A stretch of 64,000 nucleotides of DNA from Haloarcula laminariae (GCF_025457605.1 NZ_JAMZFY010000001.1:992001-1056000); one strand, 5' to 3'; counted from the stretch's first letter, positions 16,243-25,014 are shown. Notes: generated by a model not told the origin, from the sequence alone. Numbers and translations: made by a program.

Positions 16243-16542
16243 CGCCGACACCCCCGCTGTGGCCGCCGGCGCTCACCGCTTGCCCGCTCTGTCGACTCGG
16301 CTCCGGTAAAACTGACCGTCCGTACTGTTCTGCGCCAGCTATGGACTGGTTCATAGCTATCATCTCCTGTGGACGGAGTGAACACGGGGTAATCAAGCCT
16401 CTCCTTATACACGTGTTTAATCCTTGAATGTCCTGTGAGAGCGGCCGCTGTCCGGTGTCTCCCAGCCAGATACTACTGCACTCCGGCGGCGGTCTCCGGG
16501 GAGACCCGTCCGCCGGTGCCGTCGGGCGTCAAGCGGCGCGGT
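16243..16542. other. 300-nt gap upstream of glnK
   Basis: No gene is seen. An 8-bp palindrome acacgtgt at 16409-16416 lies in an AT-rich setting (cttatacacgtgtttaatcc), about 170 nt before glnK, and could be an operator or part of a promoter. A second T-rich site near 16305-16313 lies closer to glnK on the minus strand. Confidence 0.3.
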
Positions 16543-16683
16543 TCAGGCGGCGTGGTCGCCGTGGTCGTCGTGGTCGTCACCCAGCAGCACGGCCGAGACG
16601 TACTTGATGGTCGCGAAGTACAGCAACACCATACAGACGAGTGTCGTCGCGATGAGCGCGAGTGCCGGTCCGGTCTGAATCAT
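16543..16683 (-). CDS. 46-residue membrane protein with a His/Asp tail
   Basis: It begins MIQTGPALALIATTLVCM, has a single membrane segment covering residues 7-33, and ends in LLGDDHDDHGDHAA. The tail of histidines and aspartates could bind a metal or help partner binding. The frame extends upstream but only this ATG places the helix at the N-terminus. Family and function are unknown to me. Confidence 0.6.
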   Translation of the reverse strand: MIQTGPALALIATTLVCMVLLYFATIKYVSAVLLGDDHDDHGDHAA

Positions 16684-16784
16684 GTTCGCTGTTCTCCCCC
16701 GATAGCCCAAATACTTACCGAACCTGCCACAGGTGCCGGCCCGAGCGGTACCGGCGACGTTCCATTCGGACCCGACGCGGGGAG

Positions 16785-17465
16785 TCACAGCATCCGCCGG
16801 AACTCACCCAGCGGCGGGAACTCCCGCTGTTCCCGGGCGCCCTCGTCCCAGACCACCGGCGCCAACCGGTCGGCGTCGGTCACCAGCGGCGATTGGAACT
16901 CAGTCGCCGACATATCATTGACCCGGACCCCGGCGTTGAGCCTGTTGAACGACGGGAGCATCACCACGTCGCTGCCGCGGTACTGCCCCTCGCCGACCAG
17001 ATAGCAGGGCCGTCGCTGGCCCTCTATCTCTATCGTCGGGTGGTCGTGGCCGACGACGTAGCGGTCGGCGTCGCCTTCGGGGGCCTCGTGCCCGTGCAGG
17101 ACCAGCGTGTCGCCGACGCGATACTCCCGCGCCGTCGGGCCGTCCCACACCGAATCCAGCATCGTGTCGTGGTTCCCCGGCGTGACGACGAGGCGAGCGC
17201 CCGCGTCGCGAGCGGCGGCCTGCAGCCCCGCGACGGTGTCTCCGACGGTCCGCGGGACCGTCCGGAAGGAGTGCAGGAGGTCGCCGGCTACGACGACCTC
17301 CTCGGGGTCGTGGCGCTCGAGGAGGTCGCGGAACCGCTCGACCATGTCGCTTCCCGAGCCGACGGGGAACTCAAGTTCCCCGCCGGTCCCCCGGCCCACG
17401 TGGCAGTCCGCGACGACCACCGTGTCCCCGAGGACTAGCGCGTGCCCGTCGTAAGTCAGATCCAT
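16785..17465 (-). CDS. calcineurin-like metallophosphoesterase
   Basis: A 226-residue protein with the two-metal phosphoesterase motifs in order: DCHVGRG (residue 21 region), VVAGDLLHSF, TPGNHD and VVGHDHPTIE. This arrangement matches the archaeal MJ0037-like family of cytoplasmic phosphoesterases of the ICC type. The substrate is unknown. In-frame sequence upstream of 17465 is Ser/Pro-rich and unlike the family, so the ATG at 17465 was chosen. Confidence 0.88.
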   Translation of the reverse strand: MDLTYDGHALVLGDTVVVADCHVGRGTGGELEFPVGSGSDMVERFRDLLERHDPEEVVVAGDLLHSFRTVPRTVGDTVAGLQAAARDAGARLVVTPGNHDTMLDSVWDGPTAREYRVGDTLVLHGHEAPEGDADRYVVGHDHPTIEIEGQRRPCYLVGEGQYRGSDVVMLPSFNRLNAGVRVNDMSATEFQSPLVTDADRLAPVVWDEGAREQREFPPLGEFRRML

Positions 17466-17602
17466 CGGGAGAGTGTGCGGGCTCGGCGTACAAACCGATG
17501 ACGCACTGCCCGACGCCGGTGGCGTCGCCACAGCGGCCCGGCTGTGAGCGGCGACGCGGCGAAGTGCGGGGAGTTTTCTACCCCGGCGCCGTTCGGTGCC
17601 GT

Positions 17603-17767
17603 ATGAGCGACAGTTCCGACGACCTCGAAGCGGCCGTCGACGCGTTCCTCTCCGAGGCCGACTCGGCGTACGAGGAGTACGACCGCGGTTATACGGACGC
17701 CGACGCGACGCTGCGGCGGCTGGAGGGTGCCGTCGAACAGCTCCGGACCGCGAGCCGCGAGGAGTGA
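17603..17767 (+). CDS. small acidic helical protein
   Basis: A 54-residue protein, MSDSSDDLEAAVDAFLSEA at the start, predicted to be two charged helices without cysteine or membrane segment. Codon use fits the genome and the gap to neighbours fits a real gene. No family recognised. Confidence 0.55.
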   Translation: MSDSSDDLEAAVDAFLSEADSAYEEYDRGYTDADATLRRLEGAVEQLRTASREE

Positions 17768-17861
17768 GCCAATCGGCGGGGACACCTCGTCCGTCAGCCG
17801 CCCACCAACTGGAACGTAATCTGACACTACGTTTGTCACGTCGGATTGGGTAGGTCCGGTG

Positions 17862-18170
17862 ATGTCAGACACAGGGTCGGACAAACCCGGCGAGGGCCCC
17901 GGCGATGGCCCGGGTATCGTGCGTCGGCAGATACAGCCCAGCTCGGAGACCTCGGAGTACGACTTCCTCGAAATCGTCGCCGAGATAGAGGGCTGTGAGA
18001 TAGAGGAACTGCCATCGCTGTACAACGAGGTCGAACACGTCATCGAGACGCTGTTCAAGACCCCGCCGTCGACGGCGGCACAGATGTCGATATCCTTCTC
18101 CTACTCGGGCTACCGCGTCACCGTCGACCGGAACGGCGTCGTGACGCTGGTCCCGGTCGCGGCCCGATAG
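17862..18170 (+). CDS. HalOD1 output-domain protein
   Basis: A 102-residue stand-alone HalOD1 domain, a haloarchaeal module usually fused to response regulators. Typical features are EIVAEIEGCEIEELPSLYN in the middle and SFSYSGYRVTVDRNGVVTL near the end. It may take part in signalling or DNA binding; that is inference from family context. A GTG at 17859 would add one residue. Confidence 0.8.
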   Translation: MSDTGSDKPGEGPGDGPGIVRRQIQPSSETSEYDFLEIVAEIEGCEIEELPSLYNEVEHVIETLFKTPPSTAAQMSISFSYSGYRVTVDRNGVVTLVPVAAR

Positions 18171-18229
18171 TCGGCCCGCGCGGGGCGAAATCGGGAAGAA
18201 TTATCGGCCCGGCCGCCCCCAGGGGAGGT

Positions 18230-19351
18230 ATGACAGGATTCTCCAGTCGCGTCGAAGCGGTGTCGATTTCGGGCATCCGCGAAGTGTTCGAGGCCGCGGG
18301 CGAGGACGCCATCAACCTCGGCCTCGGCCAGCCGGACTTCCCCACGCCGGCCCACGTCCGCGATGCCGCCGTCGAGGCGATTCGGGCCGGGGACGTCGAC
18401 GCCTACACGTCGAACAAGGGAACCGAGACACTCCGGGAGGCCATCGCCGAAAAGCACGCGCGGGACAACGACCTCGACGTCGACCCCGGTGACATCATCG
18501 CCACGTCGGGCGGGAGCGAGGCGCTCCACATCGCGCTGGAGGCCCACGTGGACGGGGACCAGGAGGTCATCTTCCCGGACCCGGGGTTCGTCTCCTACGA
18601 CGCGCTGACCCATCTGGCCGGCGGCACGCCGAAGCCGGTGGGGCTCCGCGACGACCTGACGCTGGCGCCCGAAACCGTCGAGGACGCGATCACCGATGAC
18701 ACCGCGGCCTTTATCGTAAACTCCCCGGCCAACCCCACCGGCGCGGTCCAGTCGGCCGACGACATGCGCGAGTTCGCCCGCATCGCCGAGGAGCACGACG
18801 TGCTCTGTCTCTCCGACGAGGTGTACGAACACCAGGTCTTCGAGGGCGAACACCGCTCGCCCGCGGAGTTCGACGACGCGGGCAACGTCGCCGTCGTCAA
18901 CGCCTGCTCGAAGGCCTACTCGATGACGGGCTGGCGCCTGGGCTGGGTCACGGCCGCGACTGACCGCATCGAGCGGATGCTCCGGGTCCACCAGTACGCC
19001 CAGGCCTGTGCCTCCGCGCCCGCCCAGTACGCCGCCGAGGCCGCCCTGACCGGCCCCCAGGACGCCGTCGCGGAGATGCGCGACACGTTCCGGGAGCGCC
19101 GTGACATCCTCCTCGACGGGTTCGAGGAGATGGGACTGGAGTGTCCCACCCCCAAGGGCGCCTTCTACGCCATGCCCAAGGTGCCCGAGGGGTGGGTCGA
19201 CGAGGTCATAGAGCGCGGTGTCGTCGTCGTTCCCGGCGACGCCTTCGGCGAGAACGGCGCGGGGTATGCCCGCATCTCCTACGCGACGGACACCGAGACG
19301 CTCCGGGAGGCCATCGACGTCATGGCCGAGGCGACGGCGGCCCTGGAGTAG
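18230..19351 (+). CDS. PLP-dependent aminotransferase, aspartate type
   Basis: A 373-residue class I aminotransferase that moves amino groups between amino acids and 2-oxo acids. Visible landmarks are LGLGQPDFPTP at the start, SGGSEALHIAL for the phosphate cup, NSPANPTG, SDEVYEH, and the PLP lysine in ACSKAYSMTGWRLGW. Substrate preference (aspartate or aromatic) cannot be fixed. A strong purine-rich ggggaggt precedes the ATG and an AT-rich gaattatc lies about 30 nt upstream. Confidence 0.92.
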   Translation: MTGFSSRVEAVSISGIREVFEAAGEDAINLGLGQPDFPTPAHVRDAAVEAIRAGDVDAYTSNKGTETLREAIAEKHARDNDLDVDPGDIIATSGGSEALHIALEAHVDGDQEVIFPDPGFVSYDALTHLAGGTPKPVGLRDDLTLAPETVEDAITDDTAAFIVNSPANPTGAVQSADDMREFARIAEEHDVLCLSDEVYEHQVFEGEHRSPAEFDDAGNVAVVNACSKAYSMTGWRLGWVTAATDRIERMLRVHQYAQACASAPAQYAAEAALTGPQDAVAEMRDTFRERRDILLDGFEEMGLECPTPKGAFYAMPKVPEGWVDEVIERGVVVVPGDAFGENGAGYARISYATDTETLREAIDVMAEATAALE

Positions 19352-19471
19352 GGCCGAATTTGGAAGAGAGTTCGAAGAAGGGTTTTGTCGGTAGCCCGTG
19401 TCCCACCGCACGAGTGAGCCGTGGTCACCGTTCATGACTCCGACAAACGGGAGAGATACGCCGAGGGCCAA

Positions 19472-19480
19472 CTGTTTAGT
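19472..19480 (+). promoter_or_regulatory. TATA-like box before the winged-helix gene
   Basis: The stretch ctgtttagt lies 31-39 nt before the ATG at 19511 and a purine-rich gaagggagag lies just before that start. Confidence 0.35.
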
Positions 19481-19510
19481 AGGGACACAGCGACCACCGA
19501 AGGGAGAGAG

Positions 19511-19789
19511 ATGGAGAAGGCGCTCTGGTATCTGCTGACGGCGACGCGCGGCGGTGCCAACAGGGCGCGTATCATCAACGCCCTCACCGAGCGCCCGAAG
19601 AACGCCAACGAACTGGCCGACGAGCTGGACGTCGGGTACAAGACCATCCGTCACCACATGGAGCAACTCGAGGACCACGATGTCGTGGAGTCGGGCGAGG
19701 AATCGTACGCGAAGCTCTACTTCCTGACCGACCGGTTCGACGCGTACCGGGACACGTTCGAGGACATCACGGAGCAGATAGACACATGA
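19511..19789 (+). CDS. ArsR-like winged-helix regulator
   Basis: A 92-residue DNA-binding protein. A helix-turn-helix spans about residues 17-55 (ARIINALTERPKNANELAD, then LDVGYKTIRHHMEQLEDHD), followed by a wing and a C-terminal helix that may dimerise. MEKALWYLL is the usual opening of this haloarchaeal type, so the upstream in-frame start at 19421 is rejected. It overlaps a small reading frame and a membrane gene, suggesting one operon. Confidence 0.85.
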   Translation: MEKALWYLLTATRGGANRARIINALTERPKNANELADELDVGYKTIRHHMEQLEDHDVVESGEESYAKLYFLTDRFDAYRDTFEDITEQIDT

Positions 19790-19887
19790 GCCGGGCGAAA
19801 CTGTCGGCCGTACCGGCGCGTGGGTCGACACACCGGAACCCCGACGGGTTTCAGCGGCTTGCAGTCGCCAACGGGGTGACCGGCTGA
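19786..19887 (+). CDS. possible 33-residue coupled small ORF
   Basis: ATG at 19786 overlaps the TGA of the regulator (ATGA), and its own TGA at 19885-19887 overlaps the ATG of the next gene by one base (TGATG). The 33-residue product, beginning MSRAKLSAVPARG, resembles nothing I know. It may only serve to carry ribosomes across the gap. Confidence 0.3.
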   Translation: MSRAKLSAVPARGSTHRNPDGFQRLAVANGVTG

Positions 19888-20183
19888 TGGCGATGGGGAC
19901 GCTCATCACCGTCGCCGCGGTCCTGGCGGGGCTGAACACGCTCCTCCTGCTCCCGCTTGTCGGCGTCTGGATTCGCAACTACACCACCTTCGGGACCGGG
20001 CTGGTCGGCGGCCTCCTCCTCTTTGCCGTCGCCATGCTCGCGGAGAACGCCGTCGCCATCTACTTCTTCTTCTCGATGGCCAGCTTCTACAGCGGCGACC
20101 CCGGCGTCCAGCAGGCCGTCCTCGTGTTGCGCGGGCTGCAGTTCGTCGCTATCGCCGCCCTGAGCTATACGACGCTCCGCTAG
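19887..20183 (+). CDS. small membrane protein paired with the winged-helix gene (DUF7521-like)
   Basis: A 98-residue protein with three hydrophobic segments (about residues 5-27, 36-62 and 77-95). Such proteins are commonly encoded just after a small winged-helix regulator in haloarchaea; I recall them as DUF7521 but am not certain. The function is unknown; it may sense a membrane state for the regulator. Confidence 0.65.
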   Translation: MAMGTLITVAAVLAGLNTLLLLPLVGVWIRNYTTFGTGLVGGLLLFAVAMLAENAVAIYFFFSMASFYSGDPGVQQAVLVLRGLQFVAIAALSYTTLR

Positions 20184-20258
20184 CCCTCGCCGCCGGTCCG
20201 GCGGGGTCCACGTTTGCGGGCAAAGGACCGATAACGCTGCACCCGCTACCTGGGTGCA

Positions 20259-20639
20259 ATGGACCACCTCGCACCGCCGAACGTGCCGGTGTACGCGACG
20301 ACGGCCGAGCAACAGCGTATCTGGGAGCGTTGTGAGGCCCGCGGGCAACCGGTCATCGCCATCCGGGCGGCCACCCGCGGCTACATCGTCAGGTACGACC
20401 TCCAGCACCTCGACGCACAGCTCTCACAGCGGACGCTCCAGCGGCTCCGCGACCGGGTGCGCTCGCGGCGGGGGTACGAGACCAGCCCCGACGACACCGA
20501 CCCCGTCTCCGAGACCGAGGGGGTCGGGGGCGAGGCCGGTGCGGTGTCCGGCGAACTCCACACGCCCACCGAGCGGGCCGCACGGGAGCTGGCATCGCAC
20601 ATCTCCCCCTTCGTTCTCGACCGGGACAACTGGCAGTGA
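20259..20639 (+). CDS. conserved haloarchaeal protein of unknown function
   Basis: A 126-residue soluble protein. The N-terminal half (VYATTAEQQRIWERCEARG onwards) looks folded, the middle is an acidic Gly/Glu linker, and the C-terminus ends ASHISPFVLDRDNW. Promoter-like gataacg lies about 28 nt upstream. No family assignment. Confidence 0.65.
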   Translation: MDHLAPPNVPVYATTAEQQRIWERCEARGQPVIAIRAATRGYIVRYDLQHLDAQLSQRTLQRLRDRVRSRRGYETSPDDTDPVSETEGVGGEAGAVSGELHTPTERAARELASHISPFVLDRDNWQ

Positions 20640-20660
20640 CGGCCCGCTAGCGGACGAGTC

Positions 20661-20668
20661 TTTTTAGC
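20661..20668 (+). promoter_or_regulatory. TATA-like box before the prenyltransferase gene
   Basis: The stretch tttttagc lies 22-29 nt before the ATG at 20690. Confidence 0.45.
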
Positions 20669-20689
20669 GCTCCCGTCCCTCGTGTCGCT

Positions 20690-21544
20690 ATGGCAGTGGC
20701 CCGACACGAACCCGGCGTCGTCGGTGCCGGCAAGGCGCTCGCCTCCCAGGTCCACCCGGTGTTCATGTTGCCCCCGCTCGCGACCTCGCTGTTCGGGGCC
20801 GTCCTCGCCGGGGGCGTCGACCTCGCTGTGGCGGGGCTGCACGTGCTGGCGATGTTCTTCGCCGTCTACACGGCCCACGTGAAGGACGGCTACGTCGACT
20901 TCCACGTCCGCGGGGAGGACGACGACCACCCGCTGACCGCCGTGGGGTGTCGCGGGGCCCTGGCCGCGAGCGCCGCGGGCTTTCTCGGCTGTACCGTCGG
21001 CCTGTGGCTCCTGGTCTCCCCGCTCGCGGCGCTGGTGACGGCGCCGGCGTGGGTCATCGGGTACACGCACGCGCCTCAGTTAGACCTCAACCCCGTCGGC
21101 GCGACGATGGGGTATCCCGGCGGCATCGCGCTGGCGCTGCTGGGGGGATACTACGCCCAGGCGACCAGTTTCAGCCCGCGGGTGGTGGGGTTGGCCGCCG
21201 TCTTCCTGTGCCTGCTGACCGGCATCAAGATAATCGACGACGAGACGGACTTCGACTACGACAGCTCCATCGACAAGCGGACCGTCGCCGTCGTGCTGGG
21301 GCCCCGGCGGGCCAGACGGCTGGCGCTCGGGCTGTTCGTCCTCGCGCTGGTCGGCGTCGTCGCGCTGGCGGTGGCGCTGCCGGGGGTTCCCCCGACTGCG
21401 GCCGGCGGGGCCGTCGTCTTCGGGGCCGTCCTGGCCGTGGCCTACCGCGCCGAGGCGAAGCTCGCGACCATGCTGTTGATTCGGGGCTCGTACCTCTTTC
21501 TGGCCGTGCTCGTGGCCGCGGTCTGGTTCCGGCCGCTGGCGTGA
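20690..21544 (+). CDS. UbiA-family prenyltransferase
   Basis: A 284-residue membrane protein with about eight hydrophobic helices. The two aspartate-rich motifs of UbiA enzymes are present in altered form: AHVKDGYVDF after helix 2 and IIDDETDFDYDSS in the middle. Such enzymes attach an isoprenoid chain to an acceptor, for example in archaeal lipid or quinone synthesis. The weak first motif (KDGYVD instead of NDxxD) makes the substrate uncertain. It has its own promoter. Confidence 0.8.
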   Translation: MAVARHEPGVVGAGKALASQVHPVFMLPPLATSLFGAVLAGGVDLAVAGLHVLAMFFAVYTAHVKDGYVDFHVRGEDDDHPLTAVGCRGALAASAAGFLGCTVGLWLLVSPLAALVTAPAWVIGYTHAPQLDLNPVGATMGYPGGIALALLGGYYAQATSFSPRVVGLAAVFLCLLTGIKIIDDETDFDYDSSIDKRTVAVVLGPRRARRLALGLFVLALVGVVALAVALPGVPPTAAGGAVVFGAVLAVAYRAEAKLATMLLIRGSYLFLAVLVAAVWFRPLA

Positions 21545-21550
21545 GTCGGC

Positions 21551-22699
21551 CTACGGCCTGTTGAACCAGACGTCGACGTGGTGGTCGGGGCCGTAGGACT
21601 TCCCGACCACGTCGGGCTGTCCGCTCCCGGTCAGGTCGACCACCTTCGCCTCGTGGGTCTCGATGCCGGTGGCGACCGTCTCGCGCTCGAACTCGCCGCC
21701 GCGGTTGTAGAAGACGAAGTGGCGCGGGTCGCTGTGTTTGCCGAGTCCCATCTCCGCGACGTAGATGTCCGGCCGGCCGTCGCCGGTGAAGTCCTCGACC
21801 TCAAGCGAGTGCGGACAGAACAGCCCGTCGGCGATGACGTGCTGGTCCCAGTCGGGCGGGTCGAACCAGGCGACCCGTCCCGGGTGAGAGCCTAAGTGTG
21901 GTGAGTCCCCCTCAGAGAGGACGACTTCCAGGTCGCCGTCGTCGTCCACGTCGGCGACGGCGACCCGCGTGTTGTCCCACCCGTCGACGATAGCCTCGCG
22001 GCGCCAGCCGGTCGCGGCGTCGGGGTCGCGGTGGTAGACGTTCGGGCCCGCTATCAGCTCCGTCCGCCCGTCGCCGTCGACGTCGACGACCGCGACGCCC
22101 TCGACCTCGCGGTCCTCGTCGACGACGTGGAGGTGGCTCTCGTCCCAGGGCGACTGCCGCGGCGCGTCGGGAACGTCGAAGTAGAAGACGACCTCGGACT
22201 CCTGCGAGAGCCCGACGACCTCCGGCTCCCCGTCGTCGTCGATGTCGCCCACGGCGACGTCGTGGTACTTCTCGAAGCGGTCGGTGATGAGGTGGCGCGC
22301 CCACGGGTCACGCGGGTCCGCGCCGGGCTCGAACCAGTACAGCTCCGTGTTGTTGATGCCCTGACCGGCCACGACGTTCGGCCGCCCGGTCCCGGTGATG
22401 TCGCCGACGGCGCCGCCCACGTCCAGGGCCGGCGTGAACGATATCTCGTGGCGCTCGAAGCCCGGGTTCTCGTACCAGAAGAGGTTCGCGTCCTCGATGC
22501 CGACCGCCGACCGAATCGCGCCGGTAGGCACGCCCCGCCGCTCGGCTCCCCAGACGAGCCCCTTGCCGGGGACCCCCTCGCCGGCGCCGCCGACGATGAC
22601 GTCCTCCCGGCCGTTGCCCGTCAGGTCCGTCGTGAGGCAGAATCCGAGTTTCGTACACGGTGGCCGTTCGTCGATTTGCTCGTGGCTGAACCCGCTCAT
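21551..22699 (-). CDS. VCBS/FG-GAP repeat protein
   Basis: A 382-residue protein made of six to seven beta-propeller repeats, each with a calcium-type loop such as DIDDDGEPEVVG, DVDGDGRTELIAG and DVDDDGDLEVVL. Repeats like these usually occur in surface proteins binding other cells or polymers. No signal sequence is seen: it opens MSGFSHEQIDERPPCTKLG, so it is either cytoplasmic or exported in another way. It is convergent with the prenyltransferase gene, 6 nt apart. Confidence 0.85.
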   Translation of the reverse strand: MSGFSHEQIDERPPCTKLGFCLTTDLTGNGREDVIVGGAGEGVPGKGLVWGAERRGVPTGAIRSAVGIEDANLFWYENPGFERHEISFTPALDVGGAVGDITGTGRPNVVAGQGINNTELYWFEPGADPRDPWARHLITDRFEKYHDVAVGDIDDDGEPEVVGLSQESEVVFYFDVPDAPRQSPWDESHLHVVDEDREVEGVAVVDVDGDGRTELIAGPNVYHRDPDAATGWRREAIVDGWDNTRVAVADVDDDGDLEVVLSEGDSPHLGSHPGRVAWFDPPDWDQHVIADGLFCPHSLEVEDFTGDGRPDIYVAEMGLGKHSDPRHFVFYNRGGEFERETVATGIETHEAKVVDLTGSGQPDVVGKSYGPDHHVDVWFNRP

Positions 22700-22932
22700 G
22701 TCTCCTGTTCAGGGGTTCGTCCAGGTGGGGTATGAGTAACCACCCGCTAACTCGCTCGCCCGACCCGCCGAGGTCGGAACCCCGACCCCGCCCGCTCGAC
22801 CCGCCGCTGTCTCCCCTCTCGGCGGCCGGTTCCGGACAGCGTAACAAACCGTCCGCGTCCGCACCCCACGTTCATGCCCTGCCAGCCGCCCCGGACCGCC
22901 CCCCGAACCGCCGCACCGACCACCGGGTGTCG

Positions 22933-22940
22933 AAAGGAGG
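22933..22940 (+). promoter_or_regulatory. strong ribosome-binding site
   Basis: The sequence aaaggagg lies 7 nt before ATG 22948, an unusually good match to the 16S rRNA tail for this mostly leaderless genome. It decides the start of the following gene against the longer in-frame options. Confidence 0.7.
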
Positions 22941-22947
22941 GACGCTG

Positions 22948-23517
22948 ATGTGGCCGTGGACGCATCTCGCGTTCGGTTATCTGCTCGTCTCGCTCCTGTG
23001 GCGGCTGCGTTCCCACCGGGTCGACGGCGCGGTCGCCGTCGCTACGGCCCTCGGGACGCAGTTCCCCGACCTCGTCGACAAACCACTGGCGTGGGGCCTC
23101 GGGGTCCTGCCCGCCGGGCGGAGCCTGGCCCACTCGCTGGTGACCGCCGTGACGGTGTCGGCCGTCGTGCTCGCCGTGGGTGCCCGGGGTGACCGCCACG
23201 ACCTGGCGCTGGCGTTCGTCGTGGGCTACGGAAGCCACCTCGCCGGCGACGTCATCCCGAAGCTCCCGATAGACGACTTCGACTCGCTGACCTTCCTCCT
23301 GTGGCCGCTCCTCCCGCTCCCGGAGTACGAGGGGGCCGAGCCGGTGGTGGCGAACGTCTCGGAGGTGCTCGCCGCGCCGACGGCGTCCCTGCTTTCGAGC
23401 CCCGGCCGGCTGGCGCTGGTCGCGCTCGTCGTCGCCGTCTGGTGGGCCGACGGGTTCCCGGGCGTGGCGGGGGTCGGCCGCTATCTGGCGGGCGACGCAA
23501 AAGTCGGCCCCGACTGA
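22948..23517 (+). CDS. metal-dependent membrane hydrolase-like protein (DUF457/YdjM type)
   Basis: A 189-residue membrane protein opening MWPWTHLAFGYLL with the conserved histidine of the family, then GTQFPDLVDKPLAWGL, RSLAHSL and GYGSHLAGDV. These His/Asp motifs between membrane segments are typical of YdjM-like inner-membrane hydrolases. The substrate is unknown. The Shine-Dalgarno site upstream fixes the start. Confidence 0.85.
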   Translation: MWPWTHLAFGYLLVSLLWRLRSHRVDGAVAVATALGTQFPDLVDKPLAWGLGVLPAGRSLAHSLVTAVTVSAVVLAVGARGDRHDLALAFVVGYGSHLAGDVIPKLPIDDFDSLTFLLWPLLPLPEYEGAEPVVANVSEVLAAPTASLLSSPGRLALVALVVAVWWADGFPGVAGVGRYLAGDAKVGPD

Positions 23518-23532
23518 GCCACACACCAACAG

Positions 23533-24804
23533 TCAGGACTGCACCGCCGAGCGCTGGGGCGGCGTCTCCGCCCCGTCCGCGCCGACGAGTCCGGACAGCA
23601 GGCTGTCGAGGCGGTCGGCGATGCCCGCGCGGTCGTACTGCTCGACCACGTGTTCGCGCCCGGCCGCACCCAGCTGTCGCCGGTGGTCGGGTGCGGCGAG
23701 CATCGTATCGAGCGCTTCGGCGATGGCGTCCGGGTCGACCTCGGCGTGGCGGCCGCCGCCGGAGGCGTCGACGAACCGCCGCACTTCGCCGCGCCCGGTG
23801 ACCACGACCGGGACCCCGCAGGCGAGATATTCGTAGGCTTTCGTCGGCATCGCGTAGGCCAACTCGGCGGTGTCCTTAATCGGTGCCAGCCCGACGGCGG
23901 CGTCGTTGATGTGGGTCGGCACGGCCTCGCGGTCGACCAGCCCGACGAACTCCACCCGGTCACCCAGGTCGAGCCGCTCGGTCAGCTCCTCCAGGCGGGA
24001 GCGCTCGTCGCCGTCGCCGACGAACCGCAGGACGGCGTCGTGGTCGAGTTCGTCCATCGCGCGGATGCACGGTTCGAGGGGCTGTGCGCTGCCGAGGTTG
24101 CCGGTGTAGACGACGACCGACCGTTCGCCGCCGTCCCGCACTGCGTCGCCGCTGTCCGCCCGCGGCGCGAACCAGTCGGTGTCGACGCCGTTGGGGATGT
24201 GCCGAACCCGGTCGCCCAGGCTCTGGCCGTACGTGTCGGCGACGGCGCTCCCGAGCGATTCGGTCGTGACCGTGATGCGGTCGGCCGTCCGCAAGGCGAG
24301 CCCCTGGAACCGGCGGCTCGCCCGGACCAGCGGGCTGTCGGCCTCGACGTACCCGAGGGCCACGGAGTTGTCTATCCAGAGGTCCCGCACGTCGACGACC
24401 CAGGGCGTCCCCAGCGCGGCGGCCACGAGCCCCGGGAGCCCGGTCGTGATGGGCGGGGTCGACGTGAGCACCGCGTCGGTCGAGCGGTGGTGCCAGACGA
24501 GCCAGAGGGCGGCATGGAGCGCAAACAGCAGGTAGTACGGGAGCCGGCGGGCGAGCCCGGGGTTCTCGACCTGTGGCTGCCAGGACCACAGGCGGCGGAC
24601 TTCGACGCCGTCTACGTGTTCGGTCTCGCTGCGCGCCCAGCTCCGCTCGAAGTTCCCCGGCGGGTACGTCGTCGGCGGCGCCAGCACGGTCACGCGCGCG
24701 CCGTCGGCGACGTTGACCGCGAGGTCCCGGATTCGCGAGGCGTTCCCGCCTTTCTCCGGGGGGTAGCGCTGGGAGACGAAGACGTAGCTGTTCCGGTCAG
24801 CCAT
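23533..24804 (-). CDS. family 4 glycosyltransferase
   Basis: A 423-residue GT-B enzyme. The N-terminal domain opens YVFVSQRYPPEKGGNASR, and the sugar-nucleotide domain shows VVYTGNLGSAQ and TKAYEYLACGVPVV. One hydrophobic stretch (LPYYLLFALHAALWLVW, near residue 100) could touch the membrane. WbuB-like N-acetylsugar transferases are similar. It begins the polysaccharide island and is divergent from the pyruvyl transferase. Upstream in-frame residues before 24804 lack family similarity. Confidence 0.87.
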   Translation of the reverse strand: MADRNSYVFVSQRYPPEKGGNASRIRDLAVNVADGARVTVLAPPTTYPPGNFERSWARSETEHVDGVEVRRLWSWQPQVENPGLARRLPYYLLFALHAALWLVWHHRSTDAVLTSTPPITTGLPGLVAAALGTPWVVDVRDLWIDNSVALGYVEADSPLVRASRRFQGLALRTADRITVTTESLGSAVADTYGQSLGDRVRHIPNGVDTDWFAPRADSGDAVRDGGERSVVVYTGNLGSAQPLEPCIRAMDELDHDAVLRFVGDGDERSRLEELTERLDLGDRVEFVGLVDREAVPTHINDAAVGLAPIKDTAELAYAMPTKAYEYLACGVPVVVTGRGEVRRFVDASGGGRHAEVDPDAIAEALDTMLAAPDHRRQLGAAGREHVVEQYDRAGIADRLDSLLSGLVGADGAETPPQRSAVQS

Positions 24805-25014
24805 CGTCCCCCGGTCCCCCCTCGCCGTCACCCGTTGCGCACGACGCCGTCCTCGGGCGCTCGGTCGCGGATATACGTCCCATGTGACGCCGAAACGGAC
24901 CGCCGATAGCCACGTTAGTATGCGTTCTATACGCCGTGTCGGCCCGGTCGCTGTCGGGCGGGCGACCGGTCGATAGACTGGCCGTCGACCCGTCCACACT
25001 CCGTTACCGATTGG

